64,000 nucleotides of DNA from positions 37,365,547-37,429,546 of the forward strand of contig NC_090182.1 in assembly GCF_024679245.1 (NCBI RefSeq), in the 5' to 3' direction. Made by a program: the position numbers and the translations under genes. Below the pieces are notes generated by a model that saw only the letters and a list, made by a program, of their open reading frames with translations, did not search any database and was not told where the DNA came from. Shown piece after piece: positions 34,831 through 46,309 of the stretch. Source of the stretch: Pseudorasbora parva (Eukaryota; Chordata; Actinopteri; Cypriniformes; Gobionidae). Within the stretch, counting starts at the first letter, position 1, and each line of letters begins with the position of its first letter.

Positions 34831-35768
34831 GTATTTTTACAAAGATCAAACATTTGAATATAAATGTTATATGTAAATGTTTTAGCATATATAATTACAT
34901 TTATAATTTGTATTCTGATAAACTGAATATCATGTGCTATGCTTTCACAACACATGATTTGTCACATAATCATAAGTAGCCTACAACAAGCTTCTTTCAA
35001 TAAAACTTAATAAAACATGGAATTTCTTGAATAATAATTGCACTTTCTTTTTGGACAGAATCTAATAAATATGTATTATAAGGTTTAACTTGAAGTAGCT
35101 ACAATATTTAACAAAAATCCAGGCGTACAACAAACATGACATTATATGACATGACATTACCCGCATTATGAGGCTCCGGGATAATTCAGCCTCTTGAGAT
35201 CTGATGGAAAGCTTGCTGGCCGCTTCTGAAGAGTCCACTAAAGAAATACCTACCCTGATATTTACAGCACTATCCCATATTTCAACACTCTTCATCTGTC
35301 ATTTTAACTAAGCAGATGTAGTAGCTTTATGAATATTCTCTGTGGCTAATAGATCACAGAGGGAGATGGAGAGATGGCTGTTCATCAAAGAGGCTAATTA
35401 AGCATTAAAGAGATTCCAATAGTTTGCCAGGCTTCATATTGATCTTTGCGGCAGCAGATCTTTAATCTACACTACTCCTGGTATGTCTGGTGGGAGGAAG
35501 TATTTGGTCCCCCATGTAATTTGTTTTGAGGTGCTGACCTTTGGGTAAATCTTATCTAAGAGTCGTTTTTTCCTTGATATTTCATCTTGTACCATCATGC
35601 ATTGGGTGGCTCCAATTCATCCCAATCATTTGTACTGGAACTGAGTTTTATGAGAAAATGATGAGGATATTTGTCAGTAAATGGATTTATTCCACTATAA
35701 ACAGATATATTCCAGAAACAAAAACAACAACAAAAAAAATCTAAACGTTTATATGGAAGATAAAGAGA
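34831..35768. other. Unique-looking sequence, possible conserved element
   Basis: From 35170 to 35470 the sequence is repeat-free, with GGCTAATTAAGCATTAAAG and GGTAATAG-like words that could bind homeodomain factors. No frame with a domain. Status as a conserved element is untested. Confidence 0.3.
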
Positions 35769-35900
35769 TAAAGGTGCACTATGTAACTTGTCCGTCCACT
35801 AGAGGTTGACTATTCAAAACTAAACCGTAGTATGATGCGCTCAAACTCGGCGTTAGAATCTTGGGAAATGTGGTCTTCACCTCAGAGCTGGTGGAAAAGA
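35769..35900. repeat. Fragment of a dispersed fish repeat
   Basis: AAAGGTGCACTATGTAACTT, CCACTAGAGGTTGACTATTC and GTATGATGCGCTCAAACTCG are familiar phrases of a common teleost repeat. Ends are not defined. Confidence 0.45.
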
Positions 35901-36678
35901 ATCGGGATAGGACTTGGGCAGAAATCATGTTCATGGATGTGATTATTAATGTTACTGTAGTATGAATCAGGGGTGCGTTTCCCAAAAGCATCGTTACCTA
36001 ACTATGGTGGCAATTTCCGTCGTTACCAACGTAGTTCAACGATTCAACGGGGGTTCTAATGAACATTCGCAAACTGCATCGCAAACTTGTGTCGTTGGAA
36101 CGTCGTTATTTTCGTCGTTATTTTGCTGTGTCGACGTCATTGATTGCGCCTCACCTGGGCTGTGTTCTATTCAGAGTTATCGACCCTGTGCCCTATTCCT
36201 TTAGAAGATTTCGCCATCCACTTTGAGTGATTTAAAAGACTTAAAGTTGTGGTTTAAGTTTATCACATAAATCGCCTTTTTATTATTATTGCAAATTAAG
36301 TTTGAAACTATATAGAAGCGTGGCCTTCACGATTATTCTCCCTTCGAAGTGCCCTCTGAAAGTATCTTGCCGATTAGAACGCAGCCATTGTTTCGTTTGT
36401 GCAAAGAAACGGTGAGTCTGTCAAGTGGGTTATCTTTGTTTAATTTTAATTTAAAAACATTCCAAAATACATATGTCTCATATAACAATATTGTAAATCA
36501 GTGTGTTAGAGGTTTTCACTTATATAAAATGTTAACACTCAGATTACAGTATTTTTATAGTAAATTAATTTTTAATTTTAAACGAATGTTAAGTAACAAA
36601 AAAAGTATAAGTGAGTGATTTTGTTGTTTTAACAGAATTAGAATATAGAATACTCTCTACAAAAGTGTTTGTGTGTGA

Positions 36679-36682
<4 letters not shown>

Positions 36683-36770
<88 letters not shown>
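36683..36770. repeat. (TA)n followed by (GA)n microsatellite
   Basis: About 16 TA units run directly into about 28 GA units. Opposing frames here are shadows. Confidence 0.97.
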
Positions 36771-36773
<3 letters not shown>

Positions 36774-37103
36774 ACACTGTTTGCAAAAGTTTTTTTTAAT
36801 GTTTTTAAGTGTTCATTTAATACATATCGGCAAAGAAACCAAATAATTAACAGAAATGATGTCACATTAAACAAATGGTTTAAAGTGCAGTAGTGGCTGG
36901 ATGCTGTACAGGTGACAGGACGTACGGTCGAAGAAGACATGTCTCCAGAAGACAGCTATAACCAAAACCATGCACCCTCTTCAGCCACCTGCAAACTGCA
37001 GAAGTGGCCCACACAAAAGAGTCATGTGTACTTCTATCACCCACCCATTAGGCCATCACCCACCACCTCCATACATTTCCAAAAGCATAATAATGCACTG
37101 TAG

Positions 37104-37611
37104 CTAACAACTGAATTTAAAGCATTGTTTCTTCTTATTGCCCTCTGAAGATATAAAGCCTGATGTTGAAGGGCCAGACTGGAGAGGGCCTGATGTTGGA
37201 GGCTGGGACTTTAAAGGCAAAGGACTGGTTGATGCACATGAATCCATAACTCCAAGGATCCTTCCATTGCAACAGGCCCTAGGATGGCCCAAACTGTCTC
37301 TTCCTCTGTAGAGACAGGAGGAACTGAACTGATACATCATCAGTCTTGTTTGCTTCCCTCTTAAGTGCCACAGCCCTCTGTTTTGCCACACTTGCGAAGT
37401 CCTTCCACTTATTCCTGACTTTGTCTAGGCTTTGTCCATATCCATAGCTAGCATCGTTTATTTTTTAAGTGATTTCTGCCCAGATTTTATTTTTGTCAGC
37501 ATTTGTAGTGCTATTTTTCAGCTTTGAAAATAGCTGGACTTTACTATTTTCGACAACCTTCTCGAAAAGAACTGCAATTTCAAGCATTGAAAATTTGGGT
37601 TTTCGTGTCAT
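37104..37611 (-). pseudogene. Myb/SANT-like DNA-binding protein relic
   Basis: From an ATG at 37611 the minus strand reads MTRKPKFSMLEIAVLFEKVV, then KVQLFSKLKNSTTNADKNKIWAEIT, a TAA at 37465-37467, and in the same frame KINDASYGYGQSLDKVRNKW, KDFASVAKQRAVALKRE and ANKTDD. This is the pattern of the Myb/SANT-like domain (K-P-x-F-x-x-x-E-I, L-F-x-K-L, K-x-x-W-x-x-I, V-R-x-K-W-K-D) in the accessory protein of Harbinger elements, which brings the nuclease to the ends. A frameshift before 37391 moves the proline/serine-rich C-terminal part to another frame. Stop plus frameshift make it inactive. Alternative: a host gene of the same domain family captured by a MITE, less likely given position inside the inverted ends. 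Confidence 0.7.
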
Positions 37612-38079
37612 TTTCATTAACACGTCAGAATGGCAAGAAGACATAAATAGGAAAGATTGAGCAAAATAAGCAATCCACAACTGTACATCACAGTTTTTCA
37701 AAACCCATCTTTTTTCAATTGTGGTTAAGTAGTAACATTTTTAACTCTGTGTGTATATTGTATTGCAGAACAAACGAATCATTCGTTATTACTCGACTCC
37801 TACGTAACGTCATTTCAAAAGCGTAATTCGAGTCGAAGAAAAGAGAAAATAAAACCAAATTACTGTAGGTGGTGGTATGTGCTCATGTCTCCAGTCAGCC
37901 ATTAGATTCCATTAGAAGAACGACGGCTCATACCAACGTAGTTTGAACTATGGATCTGTGAAACAGGTACCATGGTTTCGGGAAACAGTTGTGACTAGGT
38001 CGTTCGTTTTCACAAAGATGCATTGTACTATGGTGGTTAATCTGCGAGCTACGTCTTTGTACGGGAAATGCACCCCAGA

Positions 38080-38610
38080 GCAGGACCGAGTGTTGTGGAG
38101 CTGAGCAAGGCCACTGGAGCGACTGAACGCAAAACATGACTTGAGAGAAGCTGGACTTTTATTATGCCACAGAAGAAATTTGTACCTCATCTGCGCTGCT
38201 GTGGTGTTTGTTTGCTCTACCATGGGGGTCTTCAACCTCATCTGTGCTGCTGTGATGGTCGTCTGCGCCCCCATGGGGGACTTTAACCTCGTCTGCGTTG
38301 CTGTGATGGTTGTCTTCTTCGCCATGGGGGTCTTCAACTTCGTCTGCTCTGCTGTGGTGGTTGTCTTCTTCGACATGGGGGTCTTCAACCTCGTCTGTGC
38401 TGCTGTGGTGTTTTGTCTGGTCCGCCATGGGGGTCTTCAACCTCTTTTGCACTGCTGTGGTGGTTGCCTGCTCCACCCTGGCCATCTGTCTGACCTACAC
38501 CCCCTCTGGTCATCTGTCCATCCTGACCTTCTGCTCTGCCTCAGTCTCTACATCCAACCCCCGGGTCCACCTCCACTCCACCTCCCTCCGGGATAATTAT
38601 AAGAGTGTCC
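38080..38610 (+). mobile_element. Internal relic of the pol-less LTR family
   Basis: About six diverged 51-52-bp units (38180-38485; TCTTCAACCTCGTCTGTGCT and GCTGTGGTG words) are followed by CTCTGCCTCAGTCTCTACAT and GGTCCACCTCCACTCCACCT CCCTCC, as in the region before the 3' LTR of the element at 21.5-23.8 kb. No LTR borders are recognisable. The 146-codon minus frame, rich in KTPM/TTTA, and the overlapping plus frames are repeat shadows. Confidence 0.7.
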
Positions 38611-39382
38611 AAAACTGATTTTCTCCCAGAAGGTTCTAAACATGCTCAAATGCTTAGAGTTATGCAAGTACAAACAGTTAAGAGAACTAGTCCGTAGGAT
38701 CCTTATCCTCACATGCTAACTAATCATCTTTTATTTGTGTTCATTCACTTGACTTGTTAAGTGATAACTGCCAGTTATCTCTGTACCTTTGTGCTGAGAG
38801 TCATAATGCATAAAAGTCACGTCCTGATATATTTTGTTGATCCTGGAGCAACATTCCTTTCCAAACATTTAGTCCTAACCCTGCCCATAACATATCCCTT
38901 AAATCAGGAAATGATGAATAACACTGAAGCAACTAAACCTGATTGTAAGACTAAACTTGATATAAACTGTAAAACAATAAAAAAATAAAATAAAAAACAA
39001 TGTTGGAAATGGAAATTTGTTCCCAGGATGAACAAAGATGTTGATCCAGAAAAGTTGAACTTGGTGAAATCAGGTTTCAAATAAAAGTCACACTATTTAA
39101 ACACACTAGCAGATATTTTTATAGGCAACATTAAATAGTTAGTGCATGATTATGTTTAAGTGAAGCTGCCACAAAAAAGGCCAAGTGTACTACTGCTTTG
39201 AGGTCAAGTAAATCAAGTTAATGAAATCACTAGCTATAATGGAACCAAATTAGATCCCGCTCCTGCTAATACATCCACTGGCATAAAACGGCAACTATAG
39301 TCATTTACAAAAGGATAAATTAAGCAAGGGATATTGTACATCCAGCTGATTGTTATCGCAAAATAAACCCCAGAGCCATCAC

Positions 39383-39385
<3 letters not shown>
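38611..39385. other. AT-rich sequence without recognisable gene
   Basis: Short frames without domains; no repeat family recognised. Confidence 0.4.

Positions 39386-39441
<56 letters not shown>
39386..39441. repeat. (GT)n microsatellite
   Basis: About 27 GT units, ending TCTGTGCGCACATG. Confidence 0.97.
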
Positions 39442-39442
<1 letters not shown>

Positions 39443-39684
39443 TGTGCGCACATGATAACAATTGGCTGAATGCACATTATTCCATTTATCTAACAGCTAC
39501 TTGCCACAAAATAAATTAATTGAATACAAAATCTTGATTTGATTTGAAATATTTTATTTGCTCACGTAATTAACTCACATAATTAACTCAAAAGTTCCAT
39601 GAAAACATTGCATAGCATATGGCTTTGCGCCTAGATGAACCGACAAAAATACAACATTTAAGGAGCAACATTCAATTATTTATA

Positions 39685-39742
39685 ATAATAATAATAATAA
39701 TTATAATTATTATTATTATTATTAGTAGTAGTAGTAGTAGTA
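39685..39742. repeat. ATA/ATT/AGT triplet tract split by Tc1
   Basis: ATA, then ATT, then AGT triplets. The AGT run resumes at 41158 on the other side of the Tc1-like transposon, so one tract was split at a TA. Confidence 0.9.
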
Positions 39743-41157
39743 CAACCCCATATCAGAAAAAGTTGGGAAAACGCAAATAAAAAAAGAAAGTAGTGATTTC
39801 TAAATTTACTTTGACTTGTATTCCATTGCAGACAATATGAACATGTTTTGTCTGGTCAACTTCATGTCATTTGTAAATATGCATCCTTTCCTGTCATTCA
39901 GACCTGCAACACATTTCAAAAAAAAGTTGGGACAGGAGCAATTTAGGGCTAGTAATGAGGTAAAAGGGTTAAATAATGATGTGATTTGAAACAGGTGATG
40001 TCAACAGGTGATTGAAATTATGATTTGGTACAAAAGCAGCATCCAAGAAAGATCTAATCCTTTAGGAGCAAAGATGGGCCGAGGATCGCCAGTTTGCCAA
40101 CAAATACGTGAGAAAATTATTGAAATGTTTAAAAACAATGTTCCTCAAAGAAAGATAGGAAGAGATTTGGATATTTCACATTCAACAGTGCATAACACAG
40201 TTACAAGATTCAAGGAATCTGGAGGAATTTCAGTGCGTAAAGGACAAGGCCGCAAGCCTAAGCTGAACAACCGTGATCTCCGATCCCTCAGGCGGCACTG
40301 CATCAAGAATCGTCATTCATTTATAGGTGATATCACCACATGGGCTCAGGACTACTTTGGCAACCCTCAAGTACCACAATACGTAGTTACATCCACAAAT
40401 GCCAGTTAAAACTGTACTGTGCCAAAAGGAAGCCTTATGTTAACAGTGTCCAGAAGCGCCATCGACTTCTCTGGGCTCGGAGGCATCTGGGATGGACCAT
40501 CACACAGTGGAAATGTGTACTGTGGTCAGATGAATCAGTGAAGGCACCATTAATGCTGAAAAGTACATAGAGATTTTGGAGCATAATATGCTGCCTTCAA
40601 GAAGATATCTTTTCCAGGGACGTCCATGCATATTTCAACAAGACAATGCAAAACCACATTCTGCACACATTACAAAGTCCTGGCTGCGGAGGAAGAGGGT
40701 ACGGGTACTTGACTGGCCTGCCTGCAGTCCCGACCTGTCTCCAATAGAGAATGTGTGGCACATTTTGAAGCGCAAAATGCGACAACGAAGACCCCGTACT
40801 GTTGCCCACCTTAAGACTTGTTTGCAGGAAGAATGGGACAAAATTACACCTGAAACACTTCATCACTTGGTGTCTTCAGTCCCTAAACGTCTTTTAAGTG
40901 TTGTGAAAAGGAATGGCAACATTACAAAGTGGTAAATGCTTTACTGTCCCAACTTTTTTTGAAATGTGTTGCAGGTGTGAATGACAGGAAAGGATGCATA
41001 TTTACAAATGACATGAAGTTGACCAGACAAAACATGAAATATTTTGTGTTCATATTGTCTGCAATGAAATACAAGTCAAAGTAAATTTAGAAATCACTGT
41101 TTTTTTTGTTTTTTTTGCACATTCCATACTGTCCCAACTTTTTCTGATTTGGGGTTG
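39743..41157 (+). mobile_element. Tc1-like transposon with both ends
   Basis: Ends CAACCCCATATCAGAAAAAG and the inverse of CAACCCCAAATCAGAAAAAG are each flanked by TA (39741-39742, 41158-41159). The inverted repeats are about 200 bp and share TTCTAAATTTACTTTGACTT, TGCAGACAATATGAAC and GGTCAACTTCATGTCATTTG. A second copy of the AAAAAAGTTGGGACAG motif sits at the inner edge of each arm, as in IR/DR-type Tc1 elements. It encloses a damaged transposase. Ends look usable by a transposase supplied in trans. Confidence 0.9.
40074..40935 (+). pseudogene. Tc1-like transposase, frameshifted and deleted
   Basis: The ATG at 40074 begins MGRGSPVCQQIREKIIEMF. Two helix-turn-helix segments follow (PQRKIGRDLDISHSTVHNTV, then the LRRHCIKNRH part) with a GRKP-type linker, i.e. 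the paired-like DNA-binding domain. A frameshift near 40365 moves the code to the next frame (LKLYCAKRKPYVNSVQKRH, WKCVLWSDES, first catalytic Asp). About 70 codons around the second part of the catalytic core are then missing near 40540. The C-terminal piece keeps IFQQDNAKPHSAH (second Asp) and DLSPIENVWHILKRK (Glu), spaced 34 residues apart as in DD34E Tc1 enzymes. The intact family length is about 340 residues. Inactive as it stands. Confidence 0.88.
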
Positions 41158-41159
41158 TA

Positions 41160-42884
41160 GTAGTAGTAGTAGTATGTTAATTATTATTATTTGATTATTA
41201 TTTATACTACTTATTTTAGTATAAGTACTCCTTGGACTTATTTTACAAACGTTAAATCATCATGCTCTTAAAGCTCAGGCGAATGTTGCGACCAACCAAT
41301 CACAATCAAGTATTCCACAGAGCGGTCTAATATGTGTTAGTGTGAAATATGAACAAGGGACAATGTATCAGAAGTAAGCCATTGGCTATGCAATCAGTTA
41401 AACTCATAGTGTATATTAGTGAATATTTTATTTGATGGATTTTACTAGACAGACCCCCTGGTTTCACAGATAAGTCTTAAGCTAATCACAGACTAAAATG
41501 CAAGTTTGAGCTGTTTTACCTGAAAGCAACTTAATATATTTTGCAATATCTCAGTGCCATTGTTTTGTCTAAAGACGCATAATGTTCCTAAACCTTCTTA
41601 AAAGATTTATTGAGGAATGCTGCCGAGAACACATATTTGCCCATCTGCTAAAAAATTGTACATTCTTACAAAGACAACCCAAATTAGCAAATTCCATCCG
41701 ACAAACTGTGCTTTTATTTAGGCACGTCATTCAATGTGTGTTCAAAATATCTCAGTGCCAGTGGTGCCATAGTGACACAAATAAATAAATAAGACTTGCA
41801 TAAAAGCTTCCCACGGGCTGTAATTCCTTGTCGAGCGCTTTTATCTGGCTCGTTCCTTTCAAAAAAGTCTCCTGGAGCTTTTTCCTTGTGCAGTCTCGGT
41901 GTGCGGCCTCTTCAGACCCAGAGCAGCCCAATTCACCCCCAACCATGACGTCTCCTCGCTTTCATCTCAGAGGGGCAGATTTACATAATTTCCTCTCCTG
42001 CTCCAGATGGACCTTGTTTCTGTAGGGTTTACTGAGATGCTGAGCTCAACCCTACATGTTTAGGGAAAAACAAACATGAATTCCACAGTCTGTCCAGGAG
42101 CAATATTTGCAGAAAGTCAGAAATGAGCTGATATTTGTGCTAAAGTCTTGCTCCCAGTTATTTAAGAAACATTTGGATAGTAGTTGACTCTCCATAACTG
42201 CTCAAGTAGCATGCAGTCACAAATGTAGGCTGAGGTGTACAGTATATGCTGTGCTAATTAAAGGTTTGTTTGTAATTGCAAGTGAATGGACTTAATATGA
42301 GATGGCAAAGCAGGTCTGCTAAAAAAGAGGTCACAGTCATTACACTGTAATGCGGGTGTGGGAGTGACTGATAAATCGTATAATGATGGATTTATATTAA
42401 CTCGGTGACTACTTTTGCATGTCATTTTCCCATTAAGGTTCATTTTCTGGTATACCCTTATTCCAATTAACCGATTTACATGCTGTAAGGCATCAGGATA
42501 TTCTCTTATGTAATTTGCATAATTTGGATCAATTAATATATTTATCCACCAGAAGTACTAAAGATATTCACTCAGGTCATTTAAAATGCTGCATTTTTAA
42601 TAATTCTTTAATTTAACCAATTAGTTAATTATCATTCAGAATTCACATTTACTTGAATTTCAACATACACTTTTATAATTGTGAATACTGTAACTAGATT
42701 ATTTAGAAGAATTAAATAAAATGAATGTCTATGACATCATGAATTTGGAATTTTGGCTTAAGGTTATGGCAATCAGGTATATGAATATATTTTGAATAAT
42801 ATAGAAATGATAGGTCTCTACTGGATATCTAGTTTTTGGAATATTGAATCAATTGGAATATGTCAGTTGGGTGTGTTTACATGA
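41160..42884. other. Mostly unique sequence, no gene
   Basis: The AGT tract resumes at 41158-41175. The part 41790-42030 has balanced composition with no repeat and could be regulatory. Frames here are short and domain-free. Confidence 0.35.
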
Positions 42885-43254
42885 CACATACATACATTTT
42901 TGCTGCCAAAACAGCCCTGAGCCGTCATGGCATGGATTCCACTAGACCCCTGAAGGTGTGCTGGTAGCTAGTATCTGGCAGCAAGATGTTAGGAGTAGAT
43001 CATTTAAGCCTTTGCAAGGTGGGGCCTCCATGGATCAGACTTGTTTGTTCGGCACATCCCACAGATGCTCGATTGGATTGAGATCTGGGGAAATTGGAGG
43101 CCAAGTCAACAACTCAAACTAGTTGTTGTGCTCCTCGAAAACATTCCTGAACCATTTGTGCTTTGAGTGCATTATCCTGCTGAAAGTGGCCACAGCCAAC
43201 AGGGAATACCGTTTCCATGAAAGGGTGTACATGGTCTGCAGCAGGTAGGTTGTA

Positions 43255-43343
<89 letters not shown>

Positions 43344-43575
43344 GAGCGTGTGTGCATGCATGTGTGTGTGTATAAAATAACTTTCAAATGGATGGCAGGA
43401 CCCAAGGTTTCCCCACTTGCATCAGTGAGTCTTGGCCGCCCGTCGCCGGATTATCACTGTTCCTTCCTTTGACCACTTTTGAAAGATACTGACCACTGCA
43501 GACCGGGAACACCCCACAAGAGCAGAGCTACAGTTTTCATCTAGCCATCAAAATTTGGCCTCACTCACATCCTTA
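42885..43575 (-). pseudogene. Tc1-like transposase relic, second family
   Basis: On the minus strand, 43185-43160 reads HFQQDNA, and 43110-43015 reads [20 protein letters not shown] then a stop and SMEAP, the second Asp and the Glu of a Tc1-type DDE core. The N-terminal part lies at 43385-43575 (GGRP-type linker and first helix-turn-helix, in broken frame). The middle of the gene is replaced by a (GT)n tract at 43260-43338. Premature stops and the deletion make it dead. No inverted ends were found. Confidence 0.8.
43260..43338. repeat. (GT)n microsatellite, about 40 units
   Basis: Pure TG run with a degenerate TGCGTGTGAGCGTG tail to 43370. It lies inside the Tc1 relic. Confidence 0.97.
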
Positions 43576-44995
43576 ATACCCAATAATATTATATCTATGA
43601 ATTTGTTGTATATCAGACTGCAGTAAAATCAAACAGTTCCAACCATACAGCTGTGGGGGGAAAAAAGAGACCACTTAAAACTGATTTCTCAGTGCTAAGT
43701 GATCTTTTAATTAATTTATTTATTTCAGATATATTTATATGATTGGTAATATGTACAGTACATTGAAATTTTAGTATCCTGAATATGGGATTATTAATTG
43801 GGATTGTTCACACAATTTATTTATTGAATTGCTCGCTGTGTGTATCGCAGCAGTTAGCCATACATATGGAGCTGGTTATGTGATCATAATGTATTAGTTA
43901 AGAAATTATGCATTATGGTACAAGTATTTTGATGTCATAACATAGTATTTTGCAAGGAACTTCATAAAATAAGTCTCTACTTATCGATAATCTGCCTCTG
44001 TAATCAATCCTGTGTGAAAAGGAATACAAATTGTTGGTGTTTTACTGTTACTTGTGTCAATTTCAGCCAGAAACTGCAGTGAATTTGTATAGATACATTT
44101 TTGGAGGTTTGCAGAAATGTAGGTAGAGGCTTGTTTTTCTAAGAGTTCCAGAAGAGAGTAGCAGGAAAAAATAATGTGTATATCTTTGTTTATCCAGAAG
44201 ATGCTGTTGCTATATGCAAGAATATTTTATTATATATATAGCATGCAAACTTAATTTAACAAATAAAAGCTTTAAATATATATCTAGTAAGCCTATGATA
44301 ATATAAACAAAAAACATGTCCAGCTTTTAACAGAGCCTTCTTCTATGGTTTCAAACTGTTTAATTAACTCCATGATATAACTGTACAGTGTGCAATATTT
44401 ACATGACCTAGAATGGGCTAATTATGGAAATGATTGCATGACAGTCACTTGTGATTGGTTTATTTGCACTATTGTCAGGCAGATAATCTAACAGCAGAAT
44501 ATTTACACAGAAACAATATATAGAAAATCGTTTGAGCTGTCAAGATTTGAAATAAAGCATCGAGCCAAGACAATGAATAAATTAAAGATAGGCACATCTA
44601 TTTAATCCATAATTGATCATGTTTGCACTGTAAGGTTCAAGCTCCAAGGACTTCTCACATCAAACCCTGAAGAAAAAGAAGAAACAGACAATGCTTTATG
44701 TTAGATGTTGTTTTGTATTGTTCTTCTTTAACATGCTCATACTTTGCAACTGTTGGCATATACTTTCATATAATGGATGATGTTGGATCTCCTTTCGATT
44801 TCTTTTTGTCCTCTTATCACTGTGTCCTGCTTTGTATGCATTAGCCACTGCTGACACCACCGTTTTATTAGATATACATATTTTTTGTATGACTCATTCA
44901 ACATCCGACTGCAGTGAAATTAAACAGTCCCAAACATAATCCAGTGCCGTAAATGACATATATTTTCTTAAGAAGGTAGAAAATATATCTTGTCT
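43576..44995. other. AT-rich sequence without recognisable gene
   Basis: A phrase of about 35 bp is repeated loosely at 43606-43645 and 44898-44935 (GACTGCAGT, AAACAGT, CCAA). Otherwise no feature. Confidence 0.4.
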
Positions 44996-45073
44996 ACCAT
45001 GTCTCTTTTAAAAGGTATGCCATTCTTAAATATGTCTATTTAAGAATGGCATACCTTTTAAAAGAGACATGGT
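44996..45073. repeat. Perfect 37-bp inverted repeat, 4-nt loop
   Basis: ACCATGTCTCTTTTAAAAGG... at 44996-45032 is the exact reverse complement of 45037-45073, with loop TGTC. No mismatch in 37 pairs. The flanks do not continue the palindrome and no other copy occurs in the window. It could be a very recent palindrome formed by strand switching in replication, or a hairpin transcript; a perfect stem is unusual for a microRNA precursor. Confidence 0.9.
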
Positions 45074-46309
45074 ACCTGCTCTACATTCCCGAAAGTCGAG
45101 TGATGCCATTTCCTACCAAGTACGTTCTTTATTATTGCTGCCATGGCAACCAAATGCATGGATTACAAGGGCACAATGAGTCGTCTCCTAATGCCCCATT
45201 CTATAATTATCTCTCTGACAAATGCTAGTTTACATTTCAGCTTAAACCAAGCATGCAATCACAGAGCAATGTACTCACCCTGGTTCAAGGCTGTGCAACT
45301 CACTTTTCAATCCTCTTTTCAGAAGCTACTGCTGTTATGGCCTTCGGTTATCTGTTCAACAGTTAGTGCTGTCGCCAAATAATTAATACAGTGACAACTT
45401 AATCATTAATTGTGTTGAGCCCCCATTAGGAGAAGAAAATGACAGCCGCATTTAGATCTGCCACGTTTTGACTGCAACTAGTGCAGCCACTTTAAATCCT
45501 CAATGTGAAAGGGACAATTTAATAATGGACACTAGAAGAATCTTTACTACATGATTTGTTCTAAGATCTCTATGTCCATGCAGATCTTTTCCTTTACTTG
45601 AGTGGTGGGAAAGATGAGTGACAGATGAGTGGTGGGAAACTGAACAAAGAAACATGTGAGAAATGAAAACACACTGAATGTCCATGAACAAAACAGAACC
45701 TAGCTGTGACAACACCATTTTTAACCAAAACAGAAAACTCTTCTGCACAGCAACAGGGCCTGTCGGTTAGAGAACCCACACCCTGAAACAGGTTTTGAAA
45801 TGGTTTTGAAGCTATGCTGTTATTATCTTTCTTCAAAGTTGAAAAACAAAACTAAAAGTGAATCTGTAAGAATGGTGATGGCATGCATGTAAGCATTATG
45901 TGTTAGACTATAGGCAAGTGCGTTTGAATACATACTTTTTCTTTACTAACTGACTCTCAAATTACTTGGCTGGCATGCACAACATAGCGTTTTTAGTAAT
46001 GTTTTCATCTGTACAGAGGAAAATTGAAGTGAATGAGGCCTTAACAGTGGAGAGTCTAGTTGATGCGTTCTATGCAGACATTTCATGGATGTGTTGGTCA
46101 TGTGCAGGTCCACCATCTTATCCAGACACGGCCTGGATCCAGCCGACTGCAGTAAACCTTGGGATAAACAGAGAGACTAACATTAGCCTAGATGCCATTC
46201 TTCTTATGATGTAGCGAGTGCATCTGGTGTTATTGGAAGTGTTTCAGGTTCCAGCTGACCTAATCCAGCCTAACAATCATTTAACTGATTTGAATAATAT
46301 AAATTGACT
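45074..46309. other. Sequence without recognisable gene
   Basis: The 82-codon plus frame at 45966-46214 and the overlapping minus frames at 45500-45836 have no domain. AAAGAAACATGTGAGAAATG near 45650 resembles LTR-type phrases seen again at 59400-59500, but this is weak. Confidence 0.35.

Larger units (their letters stand above)
35970..38076 (-). mobile_element. Harbinger-like element with Myb relic
   Basis: The outer ends GGGGTGCGTTTCCC (35970) and GGGAAATGCACCCC (38063-38076) are inverted. Subterminal sequences on both sides are rich in CGTCGTTA, AACTATGG and CATGGTTTCGGGAAAC words. The minus strand carries a broken Myb/SANT-like gene. The DDE nuclease gene that an autonomous PIF/Harbinger element needs is absent, and a TA/GA microsatellite occupies part of the left half. 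Family is inferred from the Myb-like gene, since the 3-bp target duplication is not clear. Confidence 0.65.

Noticed and set aside
37948..38596. 146- and 151-codon frames on opposite strands
   Set aside because: Products of the 51-bp array and of the Harbinger-like end; no domain.
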